NCBI GenBank assembly: GCA_004124535.1
Contig: SCKQ01000002.1
Coordinates: 1-64,000 of the forward strand
From: Fidelibacterota bacterium
GTDB taxonomy: Bacteria; Marinisomatota; Marinisomatia; Marinisomatales; TCS55
Reading direction: 5' to 3'
DNA: 64,000 bases
The notes beneath the pieces are model-generated. The model did no database searches. It saw nothing but the letters and a program-made list of their open reading frames with translations, and was not told where the DNA came from. A program made the position numbers and the translations under genes. Each line of letters begins with the position of its first letter. The stretch's first letter is position 1. Of the stretch, positions 1 through 10,500 are shown piece after piece.

Positions 1-490
1 TCAAGGCTGTGGCTTCAGCCAGGCGCCACTGAGCATTGGCATTCCCTGAACTTGCTTTAAAATGAACCCCATACACATTGAACTGCGTACTGGATTCATT
101 ATGCTCCATGATCCATTCAACAACATCCCTTGTTCCGGCAGACTGAGCGGTGTTAACTAAATCTGTGCTGATAAACGAAAACACATCATGGCGGTAAAAA
201 AGGGCAATATCAATACTGGCGCTCTGGTCTGTAAAATCAGCTCCGGACCAATCCCCAGGGGCAAGTATATCTAATACATCTGTTAGGAAATGGTTAAAAC
301 CATCATCACTAACGACTTCCTGAGCAATGATGATATCAGGTTCTACATACTCAATAACAGTTATAAAATCATCTTCTCGGTCATCCTCATCTTCATAATT
401 GAGTAAGTTGTAGGTTAAAAATGTGTGGCTGGATTGTCCAACGAGCAGACTGCAGCAAAGGAGGAACCAGATAATTAAATAATGTCGCAA
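1..490 (-). CDS. Secreted endonuclease/exonuclease/phosphatase-fold protein (partial, C-terminus outside window)
   Basis: The reading frame is open on the minus strand to the window edge and encodes about 163 residues. A signal peptide (MRHYLIIWFLLCCSLLVG) is followed by Gln. The mature part contains TFLTYNLLNYED and PDIIIAQEV, which resemble the N-terminal strands and metal-binding Asn and Glu of the endonuclease/exonuclease/phosphatase fold, and VYGVHFKASSG, which resembles its later His strand. I chose the TTG start at 490 because AGGTG lies about 6 nt upstream; a GTG at 499 is the alternative, and no ATG is available. It directly follows the asparaginase gene and closes the minus-strand cluster. 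Substrate unknown: it could be an extracellular nuclease or a phosphodiesterase. Confidence 0.65.
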   Translation of the reverse strand, partial: MRHYLIIWFLLCCSLLVGQSSHTFLTYNLLNYEDEDDREDDFITVIEYVEPDIIIAQEVVSDDGFNHFLTDVLDILAPGDWSGADFTDQSASIDIALFYRHDVFSFISTDLVNTAQSAGTRDVVEWIMEHNESSTQFNVYGVHFKASSGNANAQWRLAEATAL

Positions 491-499
491 TATGTACAC

Positions 500-1474
500 C
501 TAAATTTCTATAACAATTGATCCCACCTCCAGCAGGCGGTGATTTTTTAAGGTTATATTACTATATTTTTTAAGTTTTTCAAGCACAGTACTGGTTAACA
601 GCTTAAGATTTTCCAATACAGCTAATGCTACCGACGGTACACAGCGCTGATTGCCATCCAGCATTTTTATAGCAATACCCAAAACTGAACCATCATCTTT
701 GCGGAATCCAATACCTCGAATCGCTTCCCCGCCAACTTTTGTTACCGCATGGCCTTTCATCGCTTCAATGAAATCTGTGTCAAACCGATCCGTCCCGGCC
801 ACCAGCATCGGGTTGGATACCATCGCATCATAAAGCGGGCTCAAATCTTCATGATCAACGCTGGCAAGTTTTTGATACATTAAGGCAATATTATATAAGG
901 TCATAAACGGCACCGGGGCACTGCAGCCGTCAACGGCCAGGGGGAAATCTTCCAGTTCTGAAAATTTCATTACTTGTTTCATGATAGCCTGCTGGACAGG
1001 ATGTTCAACATTGGTATATCCCGCTGGATCTGCCTTTAGATATTTTGTCAGACATAACATACCGGCATGCTTACCGCTGCAATTATTGTGCAATGGTGTC
1101 GGCTCTTGCGAATTTTTGATAAGCTCAATTTTTGATTTTCTATCATAAGGAGCATGGCTGCCGCATTCATAATAAGACATATCATAGCCCAATTTTTCTA
1201 ACATTTCTTTAGCCGTCTGAACATGAATATCCTCTCCATTATGAGATGCACACATAAGAGCCAGTTCTGCAGATGTAAATCCTGCTGCGCTTGTTGCTCC
1301 AGCAGCTACTGCCGCCGAGGCCTGGAAGGGTTTCAGTGCCGAACGGACGCAAGTTAAATAATAGGGATCGCCCCAATTCTTGACTATCTGACCTTTTCCA
1401 TCCACTACAACAGCATAAGCAACGTGCATACTTTCAATAAAATCGCCACGCATGACTTTGCACATGATACCCAT
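500..1474 (-). CDS. L-asparaginase II family protein
   Basis: The 324-residue protein matches the Asparaginase_II family (PF06089), which hydrolyses L-asparagine to aspartate and ammonia and is unrelated in sequence to the E. coli AnsA/AnsB enzymes. Visible hallmarks are the early RSALKPFQA segment, CASHNGEDIH, NNCSGKHAGML and DGCSAPVPFM. There is no signal peptide, so it is probably cytoplasmic. The start lies 3 nt after the stop of the upstream deacetylase gene, so the two are probably translated together; a second ATG (residue 4) is equally possible. Being last but one in an envelope operon, it gives no obvious functional link to secretion. Confidence 0.85.
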   Translation of the reverse strand: MGIMCKVMRGDFIESMHVAYAVVVDGKGQIVKNWGDPYYLTCVRSALKPFQASAAVAAGATSAAGFTSAELALMCASHNGEDIHVQTAKEMLEKLGYDMSYYECGSHAPYDRKSKIELIKNSQEPTPLHNNCSGKHAGMLCLTKYLKADPAGYTNVEHPVQQAIMKQVMKFSELEDFPLAVDGCSAPVPFMTLYNIALMYQKLASVDHEDLSPLYDAMVSNPMLVAGTDRFDTDFIEAMKGHAVTKVGGEAIRGIGFRKDDGSVLGIAIKMLDGNQRCVPSVALAVLENLKLLTSTVLEKLKKYSNITLKNHRLLEVGSIVIEI

Positions 1475-1477
1475 GGA

Positions 1478-2320
1478 TTAATTCACAACTTCTGAAACAA
1501 ATACGAATTCGAAATTGTCAGCTTTGAGTTTGGGAATCTCCCGCTGCAGTACATTTAATGTATTCTCTTTCACATGGCCAATCCCCACAGCAAACCCACT
1601 AGTTTTGGCTTTTTCAGCAAGTATATATAGTTGTTGACTTATCGAGTTTTCATCAGCATTATTATCCAAAAAAACATGCCGGCGACCCGTGGGAACACCC
1701 AAAGTACGCATTACTAATTCAGCTTGAGTCTCTTTGGTTGTACGGCTATCCAGAAAATATTTCCCATTCTCTTTCAACACAGTTCCCATCACATTCATCA
1801 CCCGTTTGCTTGCTGAAGCCTTTGATCCTTGATGGTTGTTCATACCCACTGCTTCCGGCAAGTGCTGCAATACTTTATCCATCCTTGATTCAATTTCAGC
1901 GCTTGTCATGGATGCTTTAATAATATATTCATCTTCTCCATATTTTGGAGCAGTGGTTCCCATGGGTATGTGTACGATGACTTCGTATCCCAATCGGGAT
2001 GCCTTTTTAGACATGGTTTGACTGTATTCATGCCCGGGTATGACGGAATACGTCAAATCAGCATCCATATTTAAAAACCCTTCAGAAACAGCGTCATTCC
2101 GATAACCAAAATCATCTATTATAATGGCAATTTTACCAGTACTGACTGGAGCTACTGCTTCGATCGGTTCAATATCTGGCGCTTTTGTAACGGGTGGTTT
2201 TTCAAGCAAGTTGATTTTATTAAATGTGCCGATTATAATGCTGGCAAGAATCAGCACAATAAACAGCAGAAAGACGATTATTTTCTGCTGACGTTCACCA
2301 GTATTTTTTTGATTAGTCAT
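1478..2320 (-). CDS. Divergent polysaccharide deacetylase family protein (YibQ/DUF610-like)
   Basis: 280 residues. A basic N-terminus precedes one membrane segment (about residues 13-33), which probably anchors a periplasmic domain. From about residue 62 the sequence follows the divergent polysaccharide deacetylase family (PF04748): AIIIDDFGYR, TYSVIPG, VIVHIPMG, GMNNHQGSKA, FLDSRTT and a late GIGHVKENT. The family adopts a NodB-like fold and keeps Asp and His residues in the expected strands, but substrates are mostly undetermined. It sits 1 nt after the stop of the barrel gene upstream in the same operon. Envelope polysaccharide or peptidoglycan deacetylation is an inference from fold only. 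Confidence 0.8.
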   Translation of the reverse strand: MTNQKNTGERQQKIIVFLLFIVLILASIIIGTFNKINLLEKPPVTKAPDIEPIEAVAPVSTGKIAIIIDDFGYRNDAVSEGFLNMDADLTYSVIPGHEYSQTMSKKASRLGYEVIVHIPMGTTAPKYGEDEYIIKASMTSAEIESRMDKVLQHLPEAVGMNNHQGSKASASKRVMNVMGTVLKENGKYFLDSRTTKETQAELVMRTLGVPTGRRHVFLDNNADENSISQQLYILAEKAKTSGFAVGIGHVKENTLNVLQREIPKLKADNFEFVFVSEVVN

Positions 2321-2321
2321 A

Positions 2322-3185
2322 TTATGGCAGTTGAATTGTTAGATCAATCATCTGGGGCATTCCTAAATTTTGTGATCCAAAGCGTACGCCGTAGTTTAAG
2401 CCATAGATACCGAATTGCAGGCCCACACCGCCAGAAATTTCTGTGACTTCCTTGGAAAGTTTGCTACTTAAACGGAACTCAAAATTATTCAAGCGCGATA
2501 CAGTGGATACATAAAATACACTGCTTTTGATTAAGCTGGACCATTCACCGGTTATTGAGATGTTATTCACTAATTGACCTGTTTCAACCAAGACATTTGC
2601 AGTTGTAATAAATCGTAATGGCAACTTGGGCTCTTCACTTCGTAGGGCAGACATTTTTCCAAAATTCAAAATTGCACCACCAACATTTATTCTAGAAGAA
2701 ATGTTTCTTGTTAACCCCACATCTGCAGCAATTCCGCTGCTGTTTTCTGTGTATAGATCAATTCTCACATAACGTACAGCAGCGCCGATATTCATACCCA
2801 TTAATTCTTTGCTGAACGAACCGCCCAAAGCAAAACCGCTTGCGCTATAAGTTGCTAAAGGATCATCAGTTGGTCTTTCAGATCGCAATTCCAAATCATC
2901 CAGGACAACATATTTCAAATCCAATCCGTATGACATATTTTGTCCAGGAAACGAAATTTTAATTGCTGATATTTTGGAATCAGCTAACCATGATCCATAT
3001 GAAATACCCATTGTTGGGGCTGGGCCATGTATAAAATGTGCTGCCGGATTAATACTATTTTTCTGAATAGCATTGGTACCGATTGCCAACTCCAATCCAT
3101 TTGAAGGAGTAGATAAAAATTGAGTACCTGTGCTATACAATGCACAAGAAATGAACAGGAGGAAAAATTTAAAAATGGAACACAT
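2322..3185 (-). CDS. PorQ/PorV-like outer-membrane barrel protein
   Basis: 287 residues with a hydrophobic N-terminal signal (about residues 1-20). The remainder is built of short amphipathic strands typical of an outer-membrane beta-barrel. The phrase NSINPAAHF near the N-terminus and repeated GISYGSW, GLDLKYV and GGVGLQFG strands resemble the PorV/PorQ family of T9SS accessory barrels, though more weakly than the gene upstream. The start overlaps that gene's end by 17 nt, so coupled translation is likely. The context (sprA, PorV-like protein, sorting-domain protein) supports a role with secreted proteins at the outer membrane. Which T9SS partner it corresponds to cannot be told from sequence alone. 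Confidence 0.6.
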   Translation of the reverse strand: MCSIFKFFLLFISCALYSTGTQFLSTPSNGLELAIGTNAIQKNSINPAAHFIHGPAPTMGISYGSWLADSKISAIKISFPGQNMSYGLDLKYVVLDDLELRSERPTDDPLATYSASGFALGGSFSKELMGMNIGAAVRYVRIDLYTENSSGIAADVGLTRNISSRINVGGAILNFGKMSALRSEEPKLPLRFITTANVLVETGQLVNNISITGEWSSLIKSSVFYVSTVSRLNNFEFRLSSKLSKEVTEISGGVGLQFGIYGLNYGVRFGSQNLGMPQMIDLTIQLP

Positions 3186-4113
3186 ATGTAATTATATGAG
3201 CCATTCCTGCCGGAAGTTCTGCAATCATAGCATAATCCAGAAAGGCATCATTCTTTTTTAAAAATGAAAAATTCATCCCGGCACCAACTCCAATTCTTCC
3301 ATTTCCATAACCGCCGCGGAAAAAATAATTCTTCCGATATGTATATTCTACACCTGCACGTATTGATTGACCCAAATGCCCAAAAGAGCCATCTGATTTT
3401 TCACCAGCGATAATTCCAGCATCACCCACAATATAGAGTTTTCTCATTTTATATGTTATACCAGTTCTAAATATCGATGGAAAAACATCACGGTATACAC
3501 GGCCTTCTTCCTCGAAGACTTTACCTGTATTCCATTGGTAATATGAATTTAGATCTTGAACCATAAGCCCAAGGGTCATACGCTTACCAGACCGCATCAG
3601 GACACCAACATCAAATCCTATTCCTTTTCCAGCTAGGTCACTTTCATTCATGGGCAATTGGTTGTACAGGATCTTAACATTTACTCCAACACTGATCCAA
3701 CTTTGTAAACGCTGGGCAAAACTAAAATAAACAGCATCTTCGGACGTCGATAAAGTTGAGGTGGCTTCTCCAGCAGAAGTTCTACCATCAATATCATCCA
3801 CTCCCGCACTGATCCAGGCTACACCAACACCCGCTGTGGGCGGTAAATGAACTGCAATACTGCTGGCAATAAACTTGCGTTCCAAAGCTAGAGAATGATA
3901 GGAAAAGGAAGCTTGACGTTTTTCTAAAAAGGCGACGCTGGCTGGATTATGATATGCAGTAAATCCTCGATCAAGTTCCGCTGTAAAACCACCGCCCATG
4001 GCCATGGAACGAGCGGATGTACCCATACGCAGAAATGCACCTGAATATCCTGCATAGTCTGCAGCGTTGAGTAACATTGTACAAAAAATGAGTATGGATA
4101 ATAAGTGTTTCAT
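3169..4113 (-). CDS. PorV/PorQ family outer-membrane protein
   Basis: About 314 residues from the ATG at 4113, chosen because it opens a clean signal peptide (MKHLLSILIFCTMLLNA) and forms a 4-nt ATGA overlap with the upstream stop; the frame itself is open a few codons further. The mature N-terminus has the family signature GAFLRMGTSARSMAMGGG followed by AYHNPASVAFL, seen in PorV/PorQ proteins. PorV is a 14-strand barrel that receives T9SS cargo from the SprA translocon and passes it to the attachment complex. Its place in the same operon as sprA and a cargo-like protein supports that role here. Mature N-terminus is Ala/Asp rather than Gln. Confidence 0.8.
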   Translation of the reverse strand: MKHLLSILIFCTMLLNAADYAGYSGAFLRMGTSARSMAMGGGFTAELDRGFTAYHNPASVAFLEKRQASFSYHSLALERKFIASSIAVHLPPTAGVGVAWISAGVDDIDGRTSAGEATSTLSTSEDAVYFSFAQRLQSWISVGVNVKILYNQLPMNESDLAGKGIGFDVGVLMRSGKRMTLGLMVQDLNSYYQWNTGKVFEEEGRVYRDVFPSIFRTGITYKMRKLYIVGDAGIIAGEKSDGSFGHLGQSIRAGVEYTYRKNYFFRGGYGNGRIGVGAGMNFSFLKKNDAFLDYAMIAELPAGMAHIITYVFHF

Positions 4114-5774
4114 TTCACGACAATGAGTTTTACCCAATGATTACTCGGAGATGCGTTCAGGTTTTGTGAATATTTCAGTTTAATAAAGTATACTCCATTG
4201 TCTACCAAACGACTGTTACTGTCTTTGCCATTCCACTTGATAGCACCTGTTTCCGGGTTTCGTCTATCAAGAGTAACATTATAAACATTTTCCATGGCGA
4301 AATTGTACACAGCCATTTCCACATCAGGCGAAACAACATTGCCTAGATGAAATCTGACATAACCATCGCCATCCAACACATTATGGGAATTCGGCGAAAA
4401 CGGATTGGGATACGCATAAATTTTTTCCGGATCATAATCAGCCCGATATATTTCCCAATTACTGCCATCCAGATCCGCAGAACGAGCAACACCATCACCC
4501 GTACCTATCCAAAGCACCGGTCCGTTATAATATGCTCGTTCATCCAACACGACGGAATACACTTCACTGGATATTGTTTCATCGCCTTGCAGCGGTGTAA
4601 CATTCTTAGCCGGCTTGAACAATGCCCAGTTTTGACCATCTTTAGATTTCCAGAGCCCTTTAGCTGAAGCAGCAAAAACAAGTGAATCTTGGGCATGGAC
4701 ATTATACACGCGTTCACCTTCCAAAGCTGTGTACCATGTATTACCATCGTTCAGTGTATAACTCACACCCCGCTGTTCCGTGGGGTCATCGGCATTCATC
4801 GTCGCTGCCCAAATGATTCGCTGGCCGTTCCAATACTGACGGGCAATGCTGACCACAAAATTACCAGTCAGATTTTCAAAAGGATAGGCATAATGCTGCC
4901 AGTCAATACAGCCCTGGCTTCCGAAAATGCCTCGATTGATACCATTGGCAGTACCTACCCAAATTGTATCATTATAAGATAACACTGAAAATGCTTTATG
5001 GTTGTGGTTGCCGCCATCAATGGGATCCCGGGGATTCATGTAGAAATTTTTAAGTATGTTTTTACCATCCACCAATTCGTAGGAAGAATCAGCACATGTG
5101 ATCAATGTAAGCTGATCATCTTCAGGAACAGGTACACGTTCCCAACTGCCGTCAGAGATTTTATAGCGCCTTAAACCGCCGGCCCAACTGGTGATCCATA
5201 CATACCCATTGCCGATGGAAGCATCGTAGGTAACATTATATTGCGGAACGGTGATAGGCAAGCCCTGTACAAAACCAATTCCACCCCAGGGAAATGTTTC
5301 CGCGTCAGCAAGATCAACAGGCTGATCATAATAAATCCACACCGGATTTTCAGTGGCTGAATTGGCCGTGTAAACGACGCCCTTGCCAATGGGAAAATCA
5401 TTCTCACTACTGGCAAAGGCAACAAAAACTGTGTCACCTTTAACAGCTATGGCTGATACTCCACCGACTGGAAAATAACCACCAGTACTTGATCCATTGG
5501 TCAAATCAGTGCTGGTAAAAAAAGTTTCTATATTGAGCGAATCTTTCACCCTGGAAAGTCCCCGTCCGGTCCCTAACCATACCCAGCTTGTATCACCCTG
5601 TAAACGAATTTCTGAAATGACATTGCTCAACAACCCGGTTTGTGATGTATCCGACACTGATACTGTTTTACGACTGCTAAAATTATTAGGCAACCGGAAC
5701 TTTGCAGCAGTTGTTTCCTGCGCAGCCAAATAAGTTATCAAAATAATTATGCTTATTAGTAATCGTCTCATCAT
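4110..5774 (-). CDS. Secreted propeller-like protein with T9SS-type C-terminal sorting domain
   Basis: 554 residues. The signal peptide (MMRRLLISIIILITYLAA) is followed by Gln. The body has repeated VWLGTGRGLSR, VWITSWAGGLRRY, IWVGTANGINRG and LWIGTGDGVARS units at roughly 60-120 residue spacing, resembling the two-component-regulator propeller or sialidase-like blades. The last 100 residues begin with YAYPNPFSPNSH, continue with an FlgD-Ig-like strand pattern (KWNGKDSNSRLVDNGVYF) and end in a beta strand, the layout of T9SS sorting domains. It is therefore a likely cargo of the SprA system encoded in the same operon. The start overlaps the lipoprotein gene by 4 nt; either of the two adjacent ATGs could be used. 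Specific function unknown. Confidence 0.7.
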   Translation of the reverse strand: MMRRLLISIIILITYLAAQETTAAKFRLPNNFSSRKTVSVSDTSQTGLLSNVISEIRLQGDTSWVWLGTGRGLSRVKDSLNIETFFTSTDLTNGSSTGGYFPVGGVSAIAVKGDTVFVAFASSENDFPIGKGVVYTANSATENPVWIYYDQPVDLADAETFPWGGIGFVQGLPITVPQYNVTYDASIGNGYVWITSWAGGLRRYKISDGSWERVPVPEDDQLTLITCADSSYELVDGKNILKNFYMNPRDPIDGGNHNHKAFSVLSYNDTIWVGTANGINRGIFGSQGCIDWQHYAYPFENLTGNFVVSIARQYWNGQRIIWAATMNADDPTEQRGVSYTLNDGNTWYTALEGERVYNVHAQDSLVFAASAKGLWKSKDGQNWALFKPAKNVTPLQGDETISSEVYSVVLDERAYYNGPVLWIGTGDGVARSADLDGSNWEIYRADYDPEKIYAYPNPFSPNSHNVLDGDGYVRFHLGNVVSPDVEMAVYNFAMENVYNVTLDRRNPETGAIKWNGKDSNSRLVDNGVYFIKLKYSQNLNASPSNHWVKLIVVK

Positions 5775-6574
5775 TGCACAACCAGTTTTGTGATATAAGG
5801 TTCTGATAATATACCTGAGTAATCCCGGGCATAAAAATAGGAGGTATATGTGCCCAGGGGATTGCTGGAATCAATAATAATATAGCGAGAGTATTTTCCA
5901 TCATTGGCTACTTCATCCCACAAATACATGGAAAAATCCTCGTTGCCATCATCATATAATGAAATCGGGCTGCCGCTGGAAAAAGTGCTATCTGGTTTTT
6001 GAAACATCAGATAACATGTTTGCACATCTTCATGGCCATCAGGGTCTGTCAAGGAAACAACAATGGTCCCCACAACTACACTATCTCCACTAGGACGACG
6101 CATGGTATCCGGCATACTAACAGAAAGTATTCTGGGCCCCTGATTGCCCATTTTGAAACTGGTCATTTGTTCTTTTATTACAGTTCCGAATTGAGCGAGG
6201 TATTTAATATAAACTTTTCCTGTGTCTGCGGGTTCTAAAACATATGTTACATAATTTGAATCATTGCTGACTTTGATTGAAAAGACATCATCATCCGAAA
6301 TTATATCGCCTGTGATTCCTGCATCATTCAAGGCCAACGTATCTGCAGTTTGTGTAGTATCAAATCCAAAATACAGCGCTTGCACAGCCTGAAGTTTTTT
6401 GCTAAGAAAGGATGATTCGACCTGAACGCTGAAATAAAGATTATTCAAGCCTTGGTGGTAATTAAACTGCAGATCCTGCAGCAAGGCAATTTCTTCTTCA
6501 TCGGTGGAATCGCCGCTGGGGCAACCCATTGTGAATAAAAGCAACCCCGCAAGCAGCCAAATGGTTTTACGCAT
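5771..6574 (-). CDS. Lipoprotein of unknown function in the sprA operon
   Basis: About 267 residues from the ATG at 6574, chosen because it gives a typical lipoprotein signal (MRKTIWLLAGLLLFTMGCPS, lipobox Cys18); the frame opens nine codons earlier. The mature protein begins acidic (GDSTDEEE) and contains two or more beta-rich segments. The last half (about residues 155-267) looks like an Ig-like domain: VVSLTDPDGHEDV, then ISLYDDGN and WDEVANDGKYSR, which resembles the calcium-contacting loops of choice-of-anchor or pre-peptidase domains. It lies between the cyclotransferase and the sorting-domain protein, with short overlaps on both sides. A scaffold or accessory role in secretion is a guess from position. 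Confidence 0.6.
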   Translation of the reverse strand: MRKTIWLLAGLLLFTMGCPSGDSTDEEEIALLQDLQFNYHQGLNNLYFSVQVESSFLSKKLQAVQALYFGFDTTQTADTLALNDAGITGDIISDDDVFSIKVSNDSNYVTYVLEPADTGKVYIKYLAQFGTVIKEQMTSFKMGNQGPRILSVSMPDTMRRPSGDSVVVGTIVVSLTDPDGHEDVQTCYLMFQKPDSTFSSGSPISLYDDGNEDFSMYLWDEVANDGKYSRYIIIDSSNPLGTYTSYFYARDYSGILSEPYITKLVVQ

Positions 6575-6597
6575 AGAAAAAAAGTAAAACTGATTCA

Positions 6598-7518
6598 TCA
6601 TTCGATTCCATAGATATGATAGGTTAATAATATTCCTACCTGTTCCAGACTACCAGCTGAACATTTATCTGGGGTGTCTTCAAGTGTATGCCAATAGTTA
6701 TCATACTCATGGGGATAGTCAAAATCAATAATATCAATGGCAGGTATGTTTGCATTTTCCCAAAGCGGCACATGATCATCGTAGATCGTATAACCCAGCG
6801 ACTGGTCAAAAGCCGGTAAATTCAATTTATTGGCCAGTTTCCATATTTTGCGGACTAACTGTGGAGCTTGGCTGTAAGAAAAGCGTTCGATTGGAAAATG
6901 AAGGTGTTGATCTCCCACCATATCCAAAATGATTGCATGATCCGGTTTTGGAAATGGCAGGTTTTGGGCAAAATACTGGGAACCTTGTGCATAGGATCTG
7001 TTTTCACCGGCCATCCCAAGATCTTCACCATCGAAGAATATAATTATTACGCCTGTTTCTGATGGATTTGCTTTCAGGATGTGGGCGATTTCTAATAGTA
7101 CAGCGACTCCACTGGCGCCATCATTCGCACCTATAAGTGGATTGTTTTGATCTTTTACTTCTAATTCTTTATCTGACCAGGGGCGTGTATCCCAGTGTGC
7201 ACCCAATAAAATCTGTTTTTCAGCGTTTGGATTAAATCGAGCAATAATGTTTTGCAAATTATAACTACCGCCCCGATGCGGATCATTATAGGTTAAAGGT
7301 TGTGTCCATACGGTATCAGCGGTTGATTGCAATTCCTGTATTAAGTATTCAAGGCATTTCTTATATCCTGTTGAACCAGGATTTCGCGGGCCAAATGAAC
7401 ATTGTTTTTCCAAATGCAGAAACGCTCGCTCGCCAGAAAATTCCGGCACTGTATTTTCACAACCGACAGTAACCAGACAACTGAATAAAGCGCAAATTAA
7501 TTTCATTTTCTTTTTCAT
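6598..7518 (-). CDS. Glutaminyl-peptide cyclotransferase, M28 family lipoprotein
   Basis: 306 residues with a lipoprotein signal (lipobox Cys20). The M28 peptidase fold is clear: LLGAHWDTRPW (about 105-114), GANDGASGVA with metal ligand Asp133, FFDGEDLG with Glu165 and Asp166, ILDMVGD, and YWHTLEDTPDK with His277. The single zinc site and the GEDLG and WHTLEDT patterns fit glutaminyl cyclase rather than a dinuclear aminopeptidase. The enzyme converts N-terminal Gln of exported proteins to pyroglutamate and would act in the periplasm, tethered by lipid. It sits directly downstream of sprA, and many signal peptides in this window are followed by Gln, which fits this activity well. A second ATG four codons in is possible. 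Confidence 0.85.
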   Translation of the reverse strand: MKKKMKLICALFSCLVTVGCENTVPEFSGERAFLHLEKQCSFGPRNPGSTGYKKCLEYLIQELQSTADTVWTQPLTYNDPHRGGSYNLQNIIARFNPNAEKQILLGAHWDTRPWSDKELEVKDQNNPLIGANDGASGVAVLLEIAHILKANPSETGVIIIFFDGEDLGMAGENRSYAQGSQYFAQNLPFPKPDHAIILDMVGDQHLHFPIERFSYSQAPQLVRKIWKLANKLNLPAFDQSLGYTIYDDHVPLWENANIPAIDIIDFDYPHEYDNYWHTLEDTPDKCSAGSLEQVGILLTYHIYGIE

Positions 7519-7542
7519 TCTTTTAGCACAAACCAGTTATCA

Positions 7543-10500
7543 TTAACCACTAATCGCAATATTTATATCAAACCCGAAATCACGGTCGATTTTCTTGCCA
7601 GTCGTTTTTGATTCTGATTCCCTGTATTCATAAATGATACCGCCACTGACTTGAGAACTGAATGAATAGGATATCCGTAATGCTGTTTTCCAGCCGGAGT
7701 TGAATGCAGTCTGACCAAATTCTGCACCACCATCTTTACTGCCCAATGACTCGCTTTCATTCATATCAAAATTAAGCGTGAAGTTTACGGTATTTTGGAT
7801 ATGCCAGTCGTCCATATAAGGCAATGGTATTGTAAAACCACCCCGATAGCTGTAATTGCTGCTAGCTGTCCATGTTTTTTCATTGCGCACGTTCAAACCA
7901 TTGGATTCGTCCTGAACCGACTTGGACAAATTGTGGCGGATATTCATGGAAATACCTTTTTTCAAGTTTATGTTTAATCCTATGAGGGGTGCAAAACTGA
8001 TGTTTTTCCTGGCCGAGCGCTGATAATCACCGTAATCGTTGATGAATTGATCGAGATCAAATAGCGGCATGGCCGGTCCATCAAAATTCTCAAATTGCCA
8101 AGACCGGGATTCTTTGCCATTCATGGAGTGTTCCATACTTGCGGAACGAGCGATTTTCTTAATAAAAGGCCATTTCTCAACCCCGGTCCAACGCAAACTC
8201 CAACCAAAGAAAGGAAATCCTGAATCCAGCTTTTCTCCCCAAAACAAATAATCGCGGGACATTGAGCGCTGCTCAACATTTGATGCGCCAATGGTGATGG
8301 AGATATTCTGGGAATAATTCATTGAAGTAGAAATATTGCGAGTAAGATTCAATCCTGAGCGTACAGAAAAATCGCGCTTATGATCCCAGGTTCCCAGATC
8401 AGATCCAATATTATTAGCATGATCCAATTCGTGCTCAGGCAGCCAGCCAAACTTATACCCGGTAGGTACAGTTCCTTGAACTCCCCGGCCTGTACGGTTG
8501 AGGTTTTCTGTATAGGAGAAACTGATGGGATTCACTTTTCTTATTATTCCATGCAAAGATGTCAGGAAAGCATTTTCCTTTTGTTCAGTTTTGGTTTCTT
8601 TGATCTCTTTCTCTTTAGCTTTACCCCGGCCCCTGCGCCTGTTGCTTTCAGTTCTCGAACTTGATTTTGAAGGTGGTTTATAAAATAACTCGAACATTTG
8701 AGATGGTAAAATATTGAAGCTCGATGAAAAACGTAATTGGGTTCCAATTGTAGCACCATCTATCGTACTGGCGCGGGGTTTATTCCAGCGGAAGGCGGCA
8801 CTATGGTTAAAGTTTGGTTTGAGCCAAGTGAACAATTGTGGGTTAAAGGATGTCGTCAGATTTTCATTAATATTTTCCACAACACCGGGATCCATTTCTT
8901 TTATGGCTATCCAGGCATAGCCGCGAAAATCCTTGAGATCACTGGTGATTGTTCTGGAGTATTTTGTTTTCAGTTTATCCGTCAGACTGTAATCAAGTGA
9001 GAATTTCCGACTTAAGCCAAAGGAATATTTATCAGAACGGGGGCCGACACGTTTTGTCGTTTGCGACAAGGATTCATTAATATTTAAACTGGTGTTAAAT
9101 GCAGAAGGTGTATAATAAACATTCATTTCACCCAGTTTTTCACCGAGCCAGGGAACATCTTTAAGCCATTTAAATGGTGTGATATAATTATCTCTGCTGA
9201 ATGGATATGAATAGCTCACTTTTCCAGAATATTTTTCGTTCAAAACTTCTGAGTTTAGTGGGTCAGAAGATTTGGACTGAGAAGCTGTAAAACTGGGTTT
9301 AATCTTATCGAGTGTTGATTTTATAAATTTATTATCAGACTTACTGGACTTGGTCAAAGAAGTACTGAAAGATATTTCCTGTTTTCTGGTCATAATGGAA
9401 TCAGGGACATTTTTCTGATTCACTTGGATATCTGAATCAGGGAAATATTTTGGCCTATTTTCCGAGTGTGAAAAGGTTGTGTTTAATGGAATATTCAACC
9501 CCCAGGACTTGGGCATTAATTTGTGTAACTGCACATTAGTGTTCACTCTGAAATTTTCTGAATTTGCATTACTGCCCAAGCGTTGCTGCAATACATGGAA
9601 ATTGGCATCTTTTCTGCTGTAAGAAACAGTGGACGTCGCCAGATCCGCTAAATTGAATTTGGACTGCACTCGCATCGCAACACCGCGATCTTTCTTCACA
9701 CCGCTTAAGCGCAGTTCATCCAGCCATACATCACCCGAAATAGGTTCGTTTGCCTGATTAGTAATTCCCACAGTAAAATATTGAATACTTGAGAGTGAGG
9801 GTTTTCCTTTAATATGAATCTTTTTACCCGTTTCAATTCCATCTTCATCTGTAAAAGTATAATAGCGGTCATTATCTATAATCTCGTATATATCTGTTTC
9901 TTCATATTTGCTCACAGATGACGAATCCTGAAGCTTTAATTTGGTCAGCCAATTCAGATCAATTTCAATGGAGTTCCTCCCTCGCGTTTCATCCCAGCCG
10001 CTGTAAACGGGTTGGATAAACTCATAATAATTATTGCCCTGTCCAAAACGTAGAAAAAATTCAACACTTGTTTCTTCTTTGCCAATCCATTGGTTTGGAG
10101 TTTCACCATAAACATACATTTTTAATTTATCATAGGTCAAATAATTCGCGCCGGATATTTTCATCAGACTCTTCATAGCAGCACCGCTATACCCTGCAGG
10201 CAGATCAGTGAATTTCATCACCAGCGATTGTTCTTTGGAACGTATATCATTTAGTCTGTCATATTCTCCTTTCACACCTTCGGGAGGGACATAATTGTCA
10301 TTGTCTTCCGTATTGACGACAGCAATAGCAAAAACACTATCCGCATTTTCTTTCGTGAATGTATTGGATGAATCTGAAGCAATACCCAATTCCTGCCAGC
10401 CATTGCCCACCAGTTCAATCTTGGCAACATTGATATTGACATTTCCAGTATCGGATACGACCAAACGTAAATGGCGAATTTCTGTCCATTCCGGGCTCAT